64,000 nt of DNA from Caryophanales bacterium UBA4278 (lineage in GTDB: Bacteria; Bacillota_I; Bacilli_A; RFN20; CAG-826), in the NCBI GenBank assembly GCA_002395065.1, contig DGVS01000002.1:51622-115621 (forward strand), written 5' to 3'. The stretch's first letter is position 1. Each line of letters begins with the position of its first letter. Below are positions 51,624 to 60,667 of the stretch, one piece after another. The translations under genes and the position numbers were made by a program. A model generated the notes under the pieces. That model was not told where the DNA came from. It saw only the letters and a list, made by a program, of their open reading frames with translations, and did not search any database.

Positions 51624-52731
51624 TTTTAAGTTCCGATAAAAAAGTATTGTATAAGTTAAGTAATCTAATAGACGAATTTCTAATATTAAAGTCTTTTGGC
51701 AATTCTGCACTTATACGTCGAGTATTTATTTTTGACCACGCAAAAATTTTATTTGCCCAAAATCTATATCCATCTTCCAATGATAAAAACTCTGTTTCAT
51801 CACTAAATCTCACTTCTTTTGTTATGTTTGAAGAAAAAAAGCATTTTAAACCATTAGCTTGTGCTTCAACACCCACTACAGGAAGACCTTCGTATAAGCT
51901 TGGCAAAACAAAGCAATCCATCATCTGGTAATAATCCTGAATATTTTTTGCTGAGTCAACAAAAATAACGTTTTGAATATCATTATTCTTTACGTTGCTC
52001 TCGATATTTATTTTAGACTCACCATTTCCAATCAAAAGTAAAGCATATTGATCATCTTTCTTAATAATATCTTTATAAATATTAACCAGGAATTGCTGGT
52101 TTTTTTGCTTACAAAATCTTCCGATATGCCCAATAACGAATTTGCTTTCTACTCCATATTTTGAACGCATCTTATTTCTAATGGATTCGCTAAAAACAAA
52201 TTTATTTAAATCAATTGCATTGTTTATAAGATAAACACATCCTGAATCAAAAGCTTTATTTCCAAAAAGCCAACGTCCCGCCTTTTCCGAACAAGCAAAA
52301 TAATGCGTTGCGTATTTTTTTGAATATGGTCTTAAGACGCTTTTAATAATATGATGAAGTTTTTCTTTTTTGTTTGTTGTTGAGTGCGAGTGGGCAATTC
52401 GAACTTTAATGCCGCATTTTTTTGCAATTTTGAGTGAAATAAAACTTAATGCATTCATATTTGAATGAACAATATCATAATTTCCAGAAAGAAATTCATT
52501 TTTAAGAGTTTTTTTAAACTTCGAAATATGTTTGTAAGATGGAATTATAATTACCTTTCCACCATAACTTTCAATTTCTTCTTTCTTAATTATGATAGAC
52601 GTGCTTTCAACAAAAAAATCAAAAACAACCTGGCTATGATCAATATTTCGATACAGATTCATAATCATTGATTCGACGCCGCCTTCTCCGGCGCGACCAA
52701 TAATTTGAGCAACCCTAATCGGGCGATTCAT
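51616..52731 (-). CDS. GT4-family glycosyltransferase
   Basis: Cytoplasmic, GT-B fold glycosyltransferase (371 residues) for polysaccharide repeat-unit assembly. The GT4 features are VAQIIGRAGEGGVESMIMNL at the N-terminus (like capM/epsF-type enzymes), HSNMNALSF, a donor-binding GHIGRFCKQKN near 202, and the E-x7-E motif LPSLYEGLPVVGVEAQANG near 280. It starts at the stop codon of the sugar transferase gene (ATGA-type overlap). Substrate unknown. Confidence 0.9.
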   Translation of the reverse strand: MNRPIRVAQIIGRAGEGGVESMIMNLYRNIDHSQVVFDFFVESTSIIIKKEEIESYGGKVIIIPSYKHISKFKKTLKNEFLSGNYDIVHSNMNALSFISLKIAKKCGIKVRIAHSHSTTNKKEKLHHIIKSVLRPYSKKYATHYFACSEKAGRWLFGNKAFDSGCVYLINNAIDLNKFVFSESIRNKMRSKYGVESKFVIGHIGRFCKQKNQQFLVNIYKDIIKKDDQYALLLIGNGESKINIESNVKNNDIQNVIFVDSAKNIQDYYQMMDCFVLPSLYEGLPVVGVEAQANGLKCFFSSNITKEVRFSDETEFLSLEDGYRFWANKIFAWSKINTRRISAELPKDFNIRNSSIRLLNLYNTFLSELKND

Positions 52732-53384
52732 TATTTGGCACCCTTTCCCGATAAGACAGCACCAACAGCCTTACAAAGCAATTTAAAATCATAAAGTAAT
52801 GATCTCTTTTCAACGTATTCTAATTCCAAATTTTGTCTTTTATGATTTTGATAGGAAACATTATTACGTCCATTTACGCCCCAGTTAGAAATTAGACCGG
52901 GTTTAACCGATAAAAGCTGAATGCTTTCTTCCTTAGAGTAATTAACATCAATTTCAATCTGCGTAACAGGACGTGGTCCTATAACTGACATTTTTCCAAA
53001 CAAGATAGTGAAGATTTGTGGCAATTCATCCAAAGATGATTTTCTTAAAAATTTACCGAAGGAAGTTATTCTTGGATCGTTAAGAACCTTTCCTTCGTTC
53101 TTCCACTGTTTATATTGCTCATCGTTTAAATATCTTTTCGCGTTTTTATTTGCATCACGATACATTGATCTAAATTTTGGTGTTTTTAAAAGCTTACCGT
53201 TTCTACCAATTCTTTTATCAAAGTAAATTGGAGCACCTTTTGTAGCAAACAAATTAATAAGTAATATAAGGATATAAACCCATGAAAAAACGACAATAAA
53301 CAAAAAAGAAGATATCAAATCAAAAATTCTTTTAAGAAATCGGTAGAATGTTTTCTTTTTTGTTTTCGTAGATTCATCTCGCAT
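52731..53384 (-). CDS. Initiating sugar-phosphate transferase (PglC/WbaP-type)
   Basis: Transfers the first sugar phosphate from a UDP-sugar to undecaprenyl phosphate, starting repeat-unit synthesis. The 217 residues have one N-terminal membrane helix (about 20-45) and the catalytic core: KRIFDLISS, GRNGKLLKTPKFRSMYRDA, SLDELPQ with the Asp-Glu pair (near 127), GPRPVT, and GLISNWGVNGRN. It is the first gene of its own transcript, with a TATAAT seven bases before the ATG. Confidence 0.93.
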   Translation of the reverse strand: MRDESTKTKKKTFYRFLKRIFDLISSFLFIVVFSWVYILILLINLFATKGAPIYFDKRIGRNGKLLKTPKFRSMYRDANKNAKRYLNDEQYKQWKNEGKVLNDPRITSFGKFLRKSSLDELPQIFTILFGKMSVIGPRPVTQIEIDVNYSKEESIQLLSVKPGLISNWGVNGRNNVSYQNHKRQNLELEYVEKRSLLYDFKLLCKAVGAVLSGKGAK

Positions 53385-53391
53385 GTTAATG

Positions 53392-53397
53392 ATTATA
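53392..53397 (-). promoter_or_regulatory. -10 box of the sugar transferase gene, leaderless geometry
   Basis: TATAAT on the minus strand lies seven bases before the ATG at 53382-53384. It follows the terminator of the upstream genes, so this is a separate promoter. Confidence 0.45.
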
Positions 53398-53433
53398 AAA
53401 CAACATCGTTATTTTTGCATTAATTGTATTAAT

Positions 53434-53461
53434 GAAAAAGAGCGCTTATTTCAAATGCTCT
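53434..53461 (-). terminator. Terminator between the two polysaccharide operons
   Basis: AGAGC pairs with GCTCT (53439-53443 with 53457-53461) and TTTTTC follows on the minus strand. The stem includes the last codons of the acetyltransferase gene. Short stem, so it may be partly leaky. Confidence 0.45.
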
Positions 53462-53952
53462 TCTATATATTCTCTTTTGTTCTTATAGTTTAACTTTTTT
53501 GTATGGCTAAACTCTGTTTTGTGTTTTTCAAAGTATTCATCAACGTTTTCGATTATTCTCGCCGGAACACCAACAACCACAGAATTTGGCGGAACGTCTT
53601 TGGTAACAACTGATCCAGCACCAATAATAACGTTATCTCCAATAGTGACATTTGGAAGAATCATACTATTTGTTCCAATCGAAACATTATTCCCAACCAC
53701 TATCTTACCGAATAAATCAACATCTTCGAATCCAGCTTTAGTATTCCGAATAATCCAACACGCTCCATCATGAGTTATGAGATGACATCCACTATTAATT
53801 CTCACGTTATTTCCAATATCTACAAGATAAGGCTCGGAGTCGATGGAAACTGTTCGATAAATTTCGCAGTTTAGTCCGATTTTCGCACCTTTTTTTCGCC
53901 AATACTTAATTGGATTTATTTGTCTTTTAAAAAAATCAAAAATTCTCATCAA
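53446..53952 (-). CDS. Hexapeptide-repeat acyltransferase (WbbJ/Maa-like)
   Basis: Sugar O-acetyltransferase of the left-handed beta-helix type, 168 residues. Visible motifs: GNNVRINSGCHLITHDGACW with the His of the active site, then VGNNVSIGTNSMILPNVTIG, GDNVIIGAGSVVTKDVP and GVPARII, the usual end. It is the last gene of the operon that begins with the Wzy-Wzx fusion and starts four bases after a glycosyltransferase. Confidence 0.88.
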   Translation of the reverse strand: MMRIFDFFKRQINPIKYWRKKGAKIGLNCEIYRTVSIDSEPYLVDIGNNVRINSGCHLITHDGACWIIRNTKAGFEDVDLFGKIVVGNNVSIGTNSMILPNVTIGDNVIIGAGSVVTKDVPPNSVVVGVPARIIENVDEYFEKHKTEFSHTKKLNYKNKREYIEEHLK

Positions 53953-53956
53953 TTAA

Positions 53957-55138
53957 TTATCCCACAATTTTTGCAATTTCGTTACTGTATAAGAAAACAT
54001 CAAGATATTTTTCACTTGTCTTTCTTGCTTGAACTTTCATTTGATTTATTTCTTCTTTTGATAGTTTTAAAACAGTAGAAATTGTTTTAGCAAACTCTTT
54101 AGACGAAAAATCATCCATGACAATTGAATTATTGTTATTTAAATAAAAATTTAAATCTGAGGATAAATTGCAAATTACTGGAACACCATTAGCCAAGGAC
54201 TCAGATACCTTCGTCGGAAAACCAGCACGACTTGTCCTTGATTTAGGGTTTCGAATCAAAACCGAAAAATCCGATTCACTGTAGAACTTAGATATTTCGC
54301 CCCGACTTGTTTGTCCGTAATATTCAACAATAGTTTTTGTTTGATTAAAAACTTTTTTTGAAATGTATTTATTTTTAATAATATTTTCTGAGTTAATGCC
54401 AAAAACTCTAAATTTAACCTTTGATTTTTCGCTATCAGAAAGCAAAGATAGTCCCTTTAAAATATTCGAGAGCAAATCTTTTCTTCCTCTTGGATTCCCT
54501 GCGTATATCAATGATAAAAACTCACTGTTATTAATCGGTTCAGTTTTAATTGATGAAGTGTCGATAGCAAACGGTATTCTAACAACATTGCACTTTTTGC
54601 TTTTAAAATAGTTTTCTAAATAAGATGAGATTGCAATGACAAAATCGCCTTTTCTGATTGCTTTTTTGTTAACAAAATTATTAGGTAAGTAAAAGGACGC
54701 AAAAGAACCAAAAGTTTGATTTCTAAGTGATTGAAACTCAACAACATCAAAAAATAGTTTAATGTTATGTGCATTAGCAAATTTTCGGAGAGCTTTAATC
54801 GATGATTTAGGCAATGCACTATAAACCATGATGTGGGTAACATCATATTTAAGATAAATGTTCTCTAAATCATGCAAGAAAAATTTATCAGGATGAAAAA
54901 GCGTTTGATATTTATCGGAAAAACCATTAAAACCAAGTTGATGATATGGAATGAGCGATATTTTTTCATCATAGCCATTTAATGAATGTTGTTTTAAAAC
55001 ACCTCTTCCAGCAATTATGATCTGATCAAAAAACTGCTTAAAAACTTTCGAAAGCTGAAGAATTCTAAAAGAACCGGCATCAAGATCCGGGAGATTTACT
55101 GCTCCAACAATATATAAAGTTTTCGGTTTATTCATCAT
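53957..55138 (-). CDS. GT4-like glycosyltransferase
   Basis: GT-B fold enzyme (393 residues). Features: YIVGAVNLPDLDAGSFRILQ (quoted to 20) at the N-terminus, LIYAGNPRGRKDLLSNILKG (donor domain start, near 208), EYYGQTSRGEISKFYSESDF, and SRAGFPTKVSESLANGVPVI with the Glu pair near 320. The substrate is unknown. It overlaps the upstream fusion gene by 11 bases. Confidence 0.85.
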   Translation of the reverse strand: MMNKPKTLYIVGAVNLPDLDAGSFRILQLSKVFKQFFDQIIIAGRGVLKQHSLNGYDEKISLIPYHQLGFNGFSDKYQTLFHPDKFFLHDLENIYLKYDVTHIMVYSALPKSSIKALRKFANAHNIKLFFDVVEFQSLRNQTFGSFASFYLPNNFVNKKAIRKGDFVIAISSYLENYFKSKKCNVVRIPFAIDTSSIKTEPINNSEFLSLIYAGNPRGRKDLLSNILKGLSLLSDSEKSKVKFRVFGINSENIIKNKYISKKVFNQTKTIVEYYGQTSRGEISKFYSESDFSVLIRNPKSRTSRAGFPTKVSESLANGVPVICNLSSDLNFYLNNNNSIVMDDFSSKEFAKTISTVLKLSKEEINQMKVQARKTSEKYLDVFLYSNEIAKIVG

Positions 55139-57392
55139 CTATACAATTTTTCCATTTTAAATAAATATCATCAAACTTTATTTTTCTAGCAATATCGATT
55201 GTTCTTTTCCTCAAATCATCATATAACTTGCTATCTGTACATAACACAATCATTACTTTTGCGAGTTTTTTTGGTGATTGAAATGGTATAAAGTAACCAT
55301 TGATATTATCTTTTACAAAATCGGTTCCTAGACATTTTGTTGTAATACAAGGAACACCAGCAAAAGAAGCTTCCATAAGGGAGTTTGACATACCCTCATA
55401 TAAGGATGTTGAAATATATGCTTTTGCATTAAGGATTTTGTTATTTATATCCAATGTATTTGGGTGAATAGCAACATTATCTGCAAGACAAAGTTTTTTA
55501 ATCTTTTCTTTAAGTTTATCTGTTAATGTTCCATCTCCATAGATATCAAGGCGAGTTTGAGGATGCTCACGAACAACTATTTTCATTGCCCTAATCATTG
55601 TAATTTGATTTTTTTGATTGCAAATTCGGCCAGCGCTAACAAACAAATTATCATTATATTTAGTTGGACTGGCGTATTTTTTTATCGTAATCGGATTAGG
55701 AATAATAACTCCTTTTGATTGAATCTCAGAAGAAAATAATTCTTTACATTCTTTTGTCTGGAAAATAATTTTGTCTGCTTTTGGATATAGAAATGAAGTA
55801 AACGTCCTGACAATTAATCCTCTTCCATCAAACCTTGGATCATTTCTCTCTGAAACAATAATTTTGTGGTTTTCCTTTTTTGCTGTTAAAAGAACGAGAA
55901 TATTTACTCGTACCAGAAATGAAACAATTGTTGCGCCTTGATTCTGTTTAAAATAATTCTTCAAAGAAGATAACCAATAACGTATTCTCTTAATCCTTGA
56001 ATTTGTTGTTCCTGTAAAATTAACCACATGAATGTTAGTATTAAGTTCCCACGAAACTTCATTATTCAACAAGATAACAATATCAACCTTTCGACCTAGT
56101 GAAGCATAATAGTTAGCTAATTCAACAATCACTTTTTCAGCACCACCACGCGTTAATGAACCGGTCACAAAAATAACCTTATTGTTTTTTTCTTGAAGTC
56201 TATTAATCTCGGATTTGCGCAAAATTTTGCTTTTTAAATCTAATTTCTTACGTGTTAAAACGGTTGATATGATAACTAAAGAAATTTGCAAAATAACAAA
56301 AGCAGTAAGTGCTTTAAGTGGCAAGGTAAGAGAATAATATAGGGTATAAGCGCCATTATTTACTACCGTGAACAGATTTTTTAACAATAAAATACTGCCA
56401 ATTGAAACCAAAACAACAAACAAACTATATATAAAACAGCAAATTATATTGTGCTTATAAATACATTTATTGTTACTAAGAATTTTAGAAACAAACTCAT
56501 AAGTAAGTACGGAGTTTTCTACAAAGAACACCACCAAAAATACAACAAAAATGTAATAGCTTGCGGTGTTGTGGCTTTGATAAGCATTTAGTAGCATTTC
56601 TTGATATGACTTAAAAGTTTGATTTTGAATTTTAAAATCATTTAAGGAAAAATTATCTAAAACTATTAAACTCGCATTATTTTTAGAAAATATTGGGGTA
56701 AGTTCGACATATGTTGGATTAATATATGTTTTGTTGCTCCCAATTGAAACATACCCATCAAATTCATCAGAAGATAATTCGTTGAAATTAGACGATGAAA
56801 CAAAACAAACTGGAATATCGAATTCCAAATATGAATTGTTAATGTAACGTTTTTGAGTACTTGTTTGATCATAAATGTCAAAAATTGAAAATTCATATTC
56901 TTTTTTGTCAGTTTCTACAACTAATAAGTCGCCGATATTTACACCAATACTTAAGGCCAGAGGCTGGCTGATAATAATTGAGTTTTCCTGAAAATCATTC
57001 ATAGATGAATTGGTGCTCAACGATGAAAAATTGTGATCAGTATTATTTGCCATATCGCATTGTTTTATATCGGAAAAAACAATATTTTCAGATTGGCCTA
57101 AAATATGAAAAGTGTTCTTTGAAACTCTAAAAAGAACATTTGCTCCATAAAAATCTCTATTAAAAACATTGGCGTATGTTTCCCAATCATCTAACTTTTC
57201 CTGCTTATTATCGAATTTTAAAATAATTCTTTGGCCATCATCCAATGATTCAACAACATTCGTAATAAGAGTTTTGTTATAATCAAATGATTTTGATTTA
57301 GCAATAATCAGTGAAAAAGCGCTTAGTAAAATTGGCACAATTAGAAGATAAAGCAAATGGATTATTGTCTTTTTATTCTTTGACATTTTCAT
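55128..57392 (-). CDS. Fusion of a membrane ectodomain protein with a GT4 glycosyltransferase
   Basis: Unusual 754-residue fusion. Residues 1-390 are not recognised as a glycosyltransferase: a membrane helix near 12-32, an extracytoplasmic alpha/beta region (about 45-265) with the fold pattern of the MacB periplasmic/FtsX-like domain (ISQPLALSIGVNIGDLLVV), then three helices (about 273-385). Residues about 405-750 are a GT4 enzyme: FVTGSLTRGGAEKVIVEL, GRICNQKNQITMI (near 585), STSLYEGMSNSLMEASFAG (near 668). The frame is continuous. The tethered enzyme may couple sugar transfer to export or to signals outside the cell. Confidence 0.82.
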   Translation of the reverse strand: MKMSKNKKTIIHLLYLLIVPILLSAFSLIIAKSKSFDYNKTLITNVVESLDDGQRIILKFDNKQEKLDDWETYANVFNRDFYGANVLFRVSKNTFHILGQSENIVFSDIKQCDMANNTDHNFSSLSTNSSMNDFQENSIIISQPLALSIGVNIGDLLVVETDKKEYEFSIFDIYDQTSTQKRYINNSYLEFDIPVCFVSSSNFNELSSDEFDGYVSIGSNKTYINPTYVELTPIFSKNNASLIVLDNFSLNDFKIQNQTFKSYQEMLLNAYQSHNTASYYIFVVFLVVFFVENSVLTYEFVSKILSNNKCIYKHNIICCFIYSLFVVLVSIGSILLLKNLFTVVNNGAYTLYYSLTLPLKALTAFVILQISLVIISTVLTRKKLDLKSKILRKSEINRLQEKNNKVIFVTGSLTRGGAEKVIVELANYYASLGRKVDIVILLNNEVSWELNTNIHVVNFTGTTNSRIKRIRYWLSSLKNYFKQNQGATIVSFLVRVNILVLLTAKKENHKIIVSERNDPRFDGRGLIVRTFTSFLYPKADKIIFQTKECKELFSSEIQSKGVIIPNPITIKKYASPTKYNDNLFVSAGRICNQKNQITMIRAMKIVVREHPQTRLDIYGDGTLTDKLKEKIKKLCLADNVAIHPNTLDINNKILNAKAYISTSLYEGMSNSLMEASFAGVPCITTKCLGTDFVKDNINGYFIPFQSPKKLAKVMIVLCTDSKLYDDLRKRTIDIARKIKFDDIYLKWKNCIDDE

Positions 57393-60127
57393 GATCTTGC
57401 CCCTATCTTTTTAAATCTTTTGTAGATTTCAATTCCACCAAAAATGACAATTGGGAGGTAGCACGCTGTATTTATATACACAATCAATTCCCAACCGATA
57501 TCCAATTTGAATACATGTATTATCAAAATTACCGCAGGAATTTTTAAAAGTGTTCCAATCGATGCTGTAATAATTTGAGTTTTAAAAAGCGATAATGCAT
57601 TCATGATAATGATAAAACACAAAGCCGCAGAGTAAATAACTGAATAAATAACAAATGACAACACGATTGATGTCGTTACTAATGGAGCATCTGATCCAAG
57701 CCAAATATCAAATACAAAACTCAGACTTAACGACAATAAAAGATTAAAAACAATACAACAACCGGTACAAATCAACAAAACTTTGATATATTTTTTTATT
57801 TTTACCTTATCTGATTCTACATCAGCTTTTGAAATTGCAGTCCAAATAGGTTGTTGTATGACTGTACCCAGCAAGATTGGCAGCAACGAGAATAACTTAT
57901 AATATTCCACATATTCTGTTACAAACGATTTTCCAAATGTTAAAAGAATTATCCATTCATTAAGAGACCAGAGAAACAAGTTCCCAATCTGAACAGCGAA
58001 AAATTTAAAACTTGTTGAAACAACCTCACGAGATTTTTTGAAATCAACATACCTTAGTGATGGAGAAATATTCTTAAATTTTGTTTTAAACAAAATGATA
58101 TTCGTGACCAATAAAGGGGTTATCAAAAAGACAAAGTAAGCTAAAGACAAAGCAAGGATTCGATATTTTAAATCAAAGACATCAGCAAACAATAAAGCAA
58201 AAATCATTAAGCAAAAGTTTGTAATAACCATAAAAATACTCGTTATTGCATTCTGTTGATGTGCTTGCAAAACATAGTTAATGTTTTTAACAAAAAAGTG
58301 AGAACAAATCGATAAAATTATTATCGCAACACCAATTCTAAATGTGCCAAGATCCACAGAAGAAGGATCTAAATCACTAAAGAAAAGACTTAAAAGAATG
58401 TCGTCGCTTATAGCGAATATGGTGATTGTAAATACAATAAAAACTAATAATGCTACCAAAGCGGTTAAAACGTAAGTCGTAGAAACATATGTTTTAGATT
58501 TCTCATCATCATTGTTTTTGATATTCTCAATTAACCTGTTTTTAAGACCATTGCCCATTCCAAAGTCAAAAACCATAACAATTGAAAGTATTGAAGTTAT
58601 TGCAAGCCAAATCCCATAAATGGAATTGTCACTATTAAAGTAGTTTAGATAAACTGGAACAGTAAAAAAGGCAATTAAAATAGCCATTGCTCTTATTACA
58701 AAGGCACCGACAACATTTCTCGATACTTCACTGCTATCATTTTTTGAAAATAAGAAATCTTTAAAAGTTTTATTTGTTGAATAACTTTCTCTAAAAACAG
58801 TTTCGTTATAAACTTTTGCTTTTTTTGGTAACAAACACATTGATAATGGCAAGAAGTATAAAATATTTATGATTAATATTTCACTTTGAGTTTGTGCATT
58901 CGAGAGAAGAAAAACTAATGGTATAAGAATGAACTTGGAAAATGTATCAATCTTCTTGCACATTATAATTCCGAAGATAATTGCAAGAAAATAAATAGCG
59001 CCAGCAAAACCAAAGGATGATAAGACATATCCAAACGTTGAGGTTTCGGCATCAACTAAGTTATTGCTAATTGCAAAATATTCGTTTCTCGCGCTGACAC
59101 CGCCATAACCTAATATAGGATTTTTGAGAAAAACTCGAAAACAAGTCCCAAACGATTCAAGTCGTGTGACAAAGGAACTAGTGCTTTTTGCAGAAGACAT
59201 TTTTGAGAAAATATCGGGAGCAATGTTAACCAAAAAATCAATAACTTGTTTTTCAAAAACAATAATCAATGTTGCTGATACAAGAAAAATAAAAACGATA
59301 AAACTTTTTGCGTATAAATTTTTGAATTTTTCTGCTAGCCAAAGCAAAAAGACAATCGGCAAAAGAACATATGCTGTAGTAGATTTCGAGAGAACAATGC
59401 CAATAATAAAAATTATTATACGTATGAGTGTTAGTCTATCTCTTTCCGAATAAATTTCGGTCACTAAACCAGCAATTAACATAACTGCTAACACGCTTGG
59501 TTCCCAGAAAACAGATGTTAAGCGAATTTTAAAATAGAAAGTGGATGTCAAACCGGAAACCAAATCGTTGCTAATAAAAAAATGCGTCCCATAGATGTTT
59601 TTTTCGCTTGCAAAAAACGAAGAAGAATAAAACGAACCAGCAACAGAGGTGAAAATATAAATCAATATCGCGATAGAAAGTAAAACAAATAATGTGTTTT
59701 TGAAACACTTTAAAATAAACTTATGATCAAAAGTTGTCAGCATAAAATAACTAAGAGTAATTGTTAAGGCAAAAGCAATGTAAGAATTTATATTGTCTGC
59801 TTTATTTGGGTTAAAAACAAAAGAAATAAGTAAGAAAAATAAAATTAAGATTGTTGCAAAAGAACTATATTTCAGAATTGGAATTCTCTTTTTTTTGAAT
59901 GATTCTTTAAAAAAAGCCGTTTTTATCTTTAAAACATAAAAACTTGCAAAAAAGAAAAAAGTAACAATATATAAAATAATTTTTGCTTTGCTCGACATTG
60001 CAAAGTTTGTAAAGCCGAATCCAGAAAGCAAAAGAATTAGGCATATTCCAAAAATAGAGAAAAATATTTGAAGAATTTTTCCTTCATTAGAAACAAATTT
60101 ATTTTTTAAATAAACCAATTGGTTCAT
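57389..60127 (-). CDS. Wzy-Wzx fusion: O-antigen polymerase/ligase joined to a polysaccharide flippase
   Basis: A 912-residue fusion of two proteins that are normally separate. Residues about 1-430 contain 10-11 helices like Wzy/O-antigen ligase proteins, with the Arg-rich extracellular regions and FWEPSVLAVMLIAGL (near 208) and PILGYGGVSARNEYF (near 343). Residues about 450-912 form a 12-helix MOP-superfamily flippase (Wzx): NVVGAFVIRAMAILIAFFTV, YGIWLAITSILSIVMVFDFG, the DFGMGNGLKNRLIE loop. The frame is continuous with an 18-25 residue linker containing KNDSSEVS. It is the first gene of the operon and overlaps the next by four bases (ATGA). Confidence 0.88.
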   Translation of the reverse strand: MNQLVYLKNKFVSNEGKILQIFFSIFGICLILLLSGFGFTNFAMSSKAKIILYIVTFFFFASFYVLKIKTAFFKESFKKKRIPILKYSSFATILILFFLLISFVFNPNKADNINSYIAFALTITLSYFMLTTFDHKFILKCFKNTLFVLLSIAILIYIFTSVAGSFYSSSFFASEKNIYGTHFFISNDLVSGLTSTFYFKIRLTSVFWEPSVLAVMLIAGLVTEIYSERDRLTLIRIIIFIIGIVLSKSTTAYVLLPIVFLLWLAEKFKNLYAKSFIVFIFLVSATLIIVFEKQVIDFLVNIAPDIFSKMSSAKSTSSFVTRLESFGTCFRVFLKNPILGYGGVSARNEYFAISNNLVDAETSTFGYVLSSFGFAGAIYFLAIIFGIIMCKKIDTFSKFILIPLVFLLSNAQTQSEILIINILYFLPLSMCLLPKKAKVYNETVFRESYSTNKTFKDFLFSKNDSSEVSRNVVGAFVIRAMAILIAFFTVPVYLNYFNSDNSIYGIWLAITSILSIVMVFDFGMGNGLKNRLIENIKNNDDEKSKTYVSTTYVLTALVALLVFIVFTITIFAISDDILLSLFFSDLDPSSVDLGTFRIGVAIIILSICSHFFVKNINYVLQAHQQNAITSIFMVITNFCLMIFALLFADVFDLKYRILALSLAYFVFLITPLLVTNIILFKTKFKNISPSLRYVDFKKSREVVSTSFKFFAVQIGNLFLWSLNEWIILLTFGKSFVTEYVEYYKLFSLLPILLGTVIQQPIWTAISKADVESDKVKIKKYIKVLLICTGCCIVFNLLLSLSLSFVFDIWLGSDAPLVTTSIVLSFVIYSVIYSAALCFIIIMNALSLFKTQIITASIGTLLKIPAVILIIHVFKLDIGWELIVYINTACYLPIVIFGGIEIYKRFKKIGARS

Positions 60128-60133
60128 TTTGCT

Positions 60134-60142
60134 ATATTAGCA
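60134..60142 (-). promoter_or_regulatory. Extended -10 box of the Wzy-Wzx operon, leaderless geometry
   Basis: TGC-TAATAT on the minus strand with six bases to the ATG at 60125-60127. No ribosome site. It lies about 50 bases inside from the IS copy 2 boundary, so the IS did not remove this promoter. Confidence 0.45.
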
Positions 60143-60269
60143 CATTAAATTAATATTTAACATAAATTATTAAACAATGATATCAAGTAACTGAAGTGAT
60201 AAACGAAAAGTAGACACCTTATATCTAGTTTTACACAGGGGTTTGTTAAAATTAGTCAAGGAGGTGTTT

Positions 60270-60620
60270 ATGAAATACACAAAAGAAGAAAGATTAGACA
60301 TTGCTAAAAGAGTAGTAGAACACGAATTAACATATTCGGCTGCATCTGAACAATACTCCGTTAGCATGCCAACTATTTATCTTTGGATTAAAGAATATAA
60401 AAAGATGAATAACATTGTTATCGACGGAAGAAGCGGATCATCGTCGTCTCTTTCTCGTGAAAAAGATATGGAAGCACTTAGTTCAATGTCCAAAGATCAA
60501 TTAATTGATGAAGTTATCAAAGCTCGAATTGGAGAAGAACGAGCAAAAAAAGGATACGAGGTGAAAGGGGGTGGGCAAAACAAGGAATACGTTTCTTTAC
60601 GCAACAAGAATACAAAATAA
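60270..60620 (+). CDS. IS3-family OrfA, copy 2
   Basis: 116-residue helix-turn-helix protein starting after AAGGAGGTG. It differs from copy 1 at only three positions (Lys/Arg and Thr/Ala in the HTH region, Ser/Asn near the end). A seven-A slippery run lies at 60545-60551. Confidence 0.92.
   Translation: MKYTKEERLDIAKRVVEHELTYSAASEQYSVSMPTIYLWIKEYKKMNNIVIDGRSGSSSSLSREKDMEALSSMSKDQLIDEVIKARIGEERAKKGYEVKGGGQNKEYVSLRNKNTK
60545..60551 (+). promoter_or_regulatory. Programmed -1 frameshift site of the transposase
   Basis: A-AAA-AAA in the OrfA frame is a perfect -1 slippery heptamer, followed by G/C-rich sequence that can stall ribosomes. After slipping, the frame runs open through the OrfB start (RFFTQQEYKIILEL...), giving the OrfAB transposase. 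Confidence 0.75.
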
Positions 60621-60667
60621 TTCTAGAATTATCAGGAGAATTCCCGATCAAAAGACTTTGCAGACAG

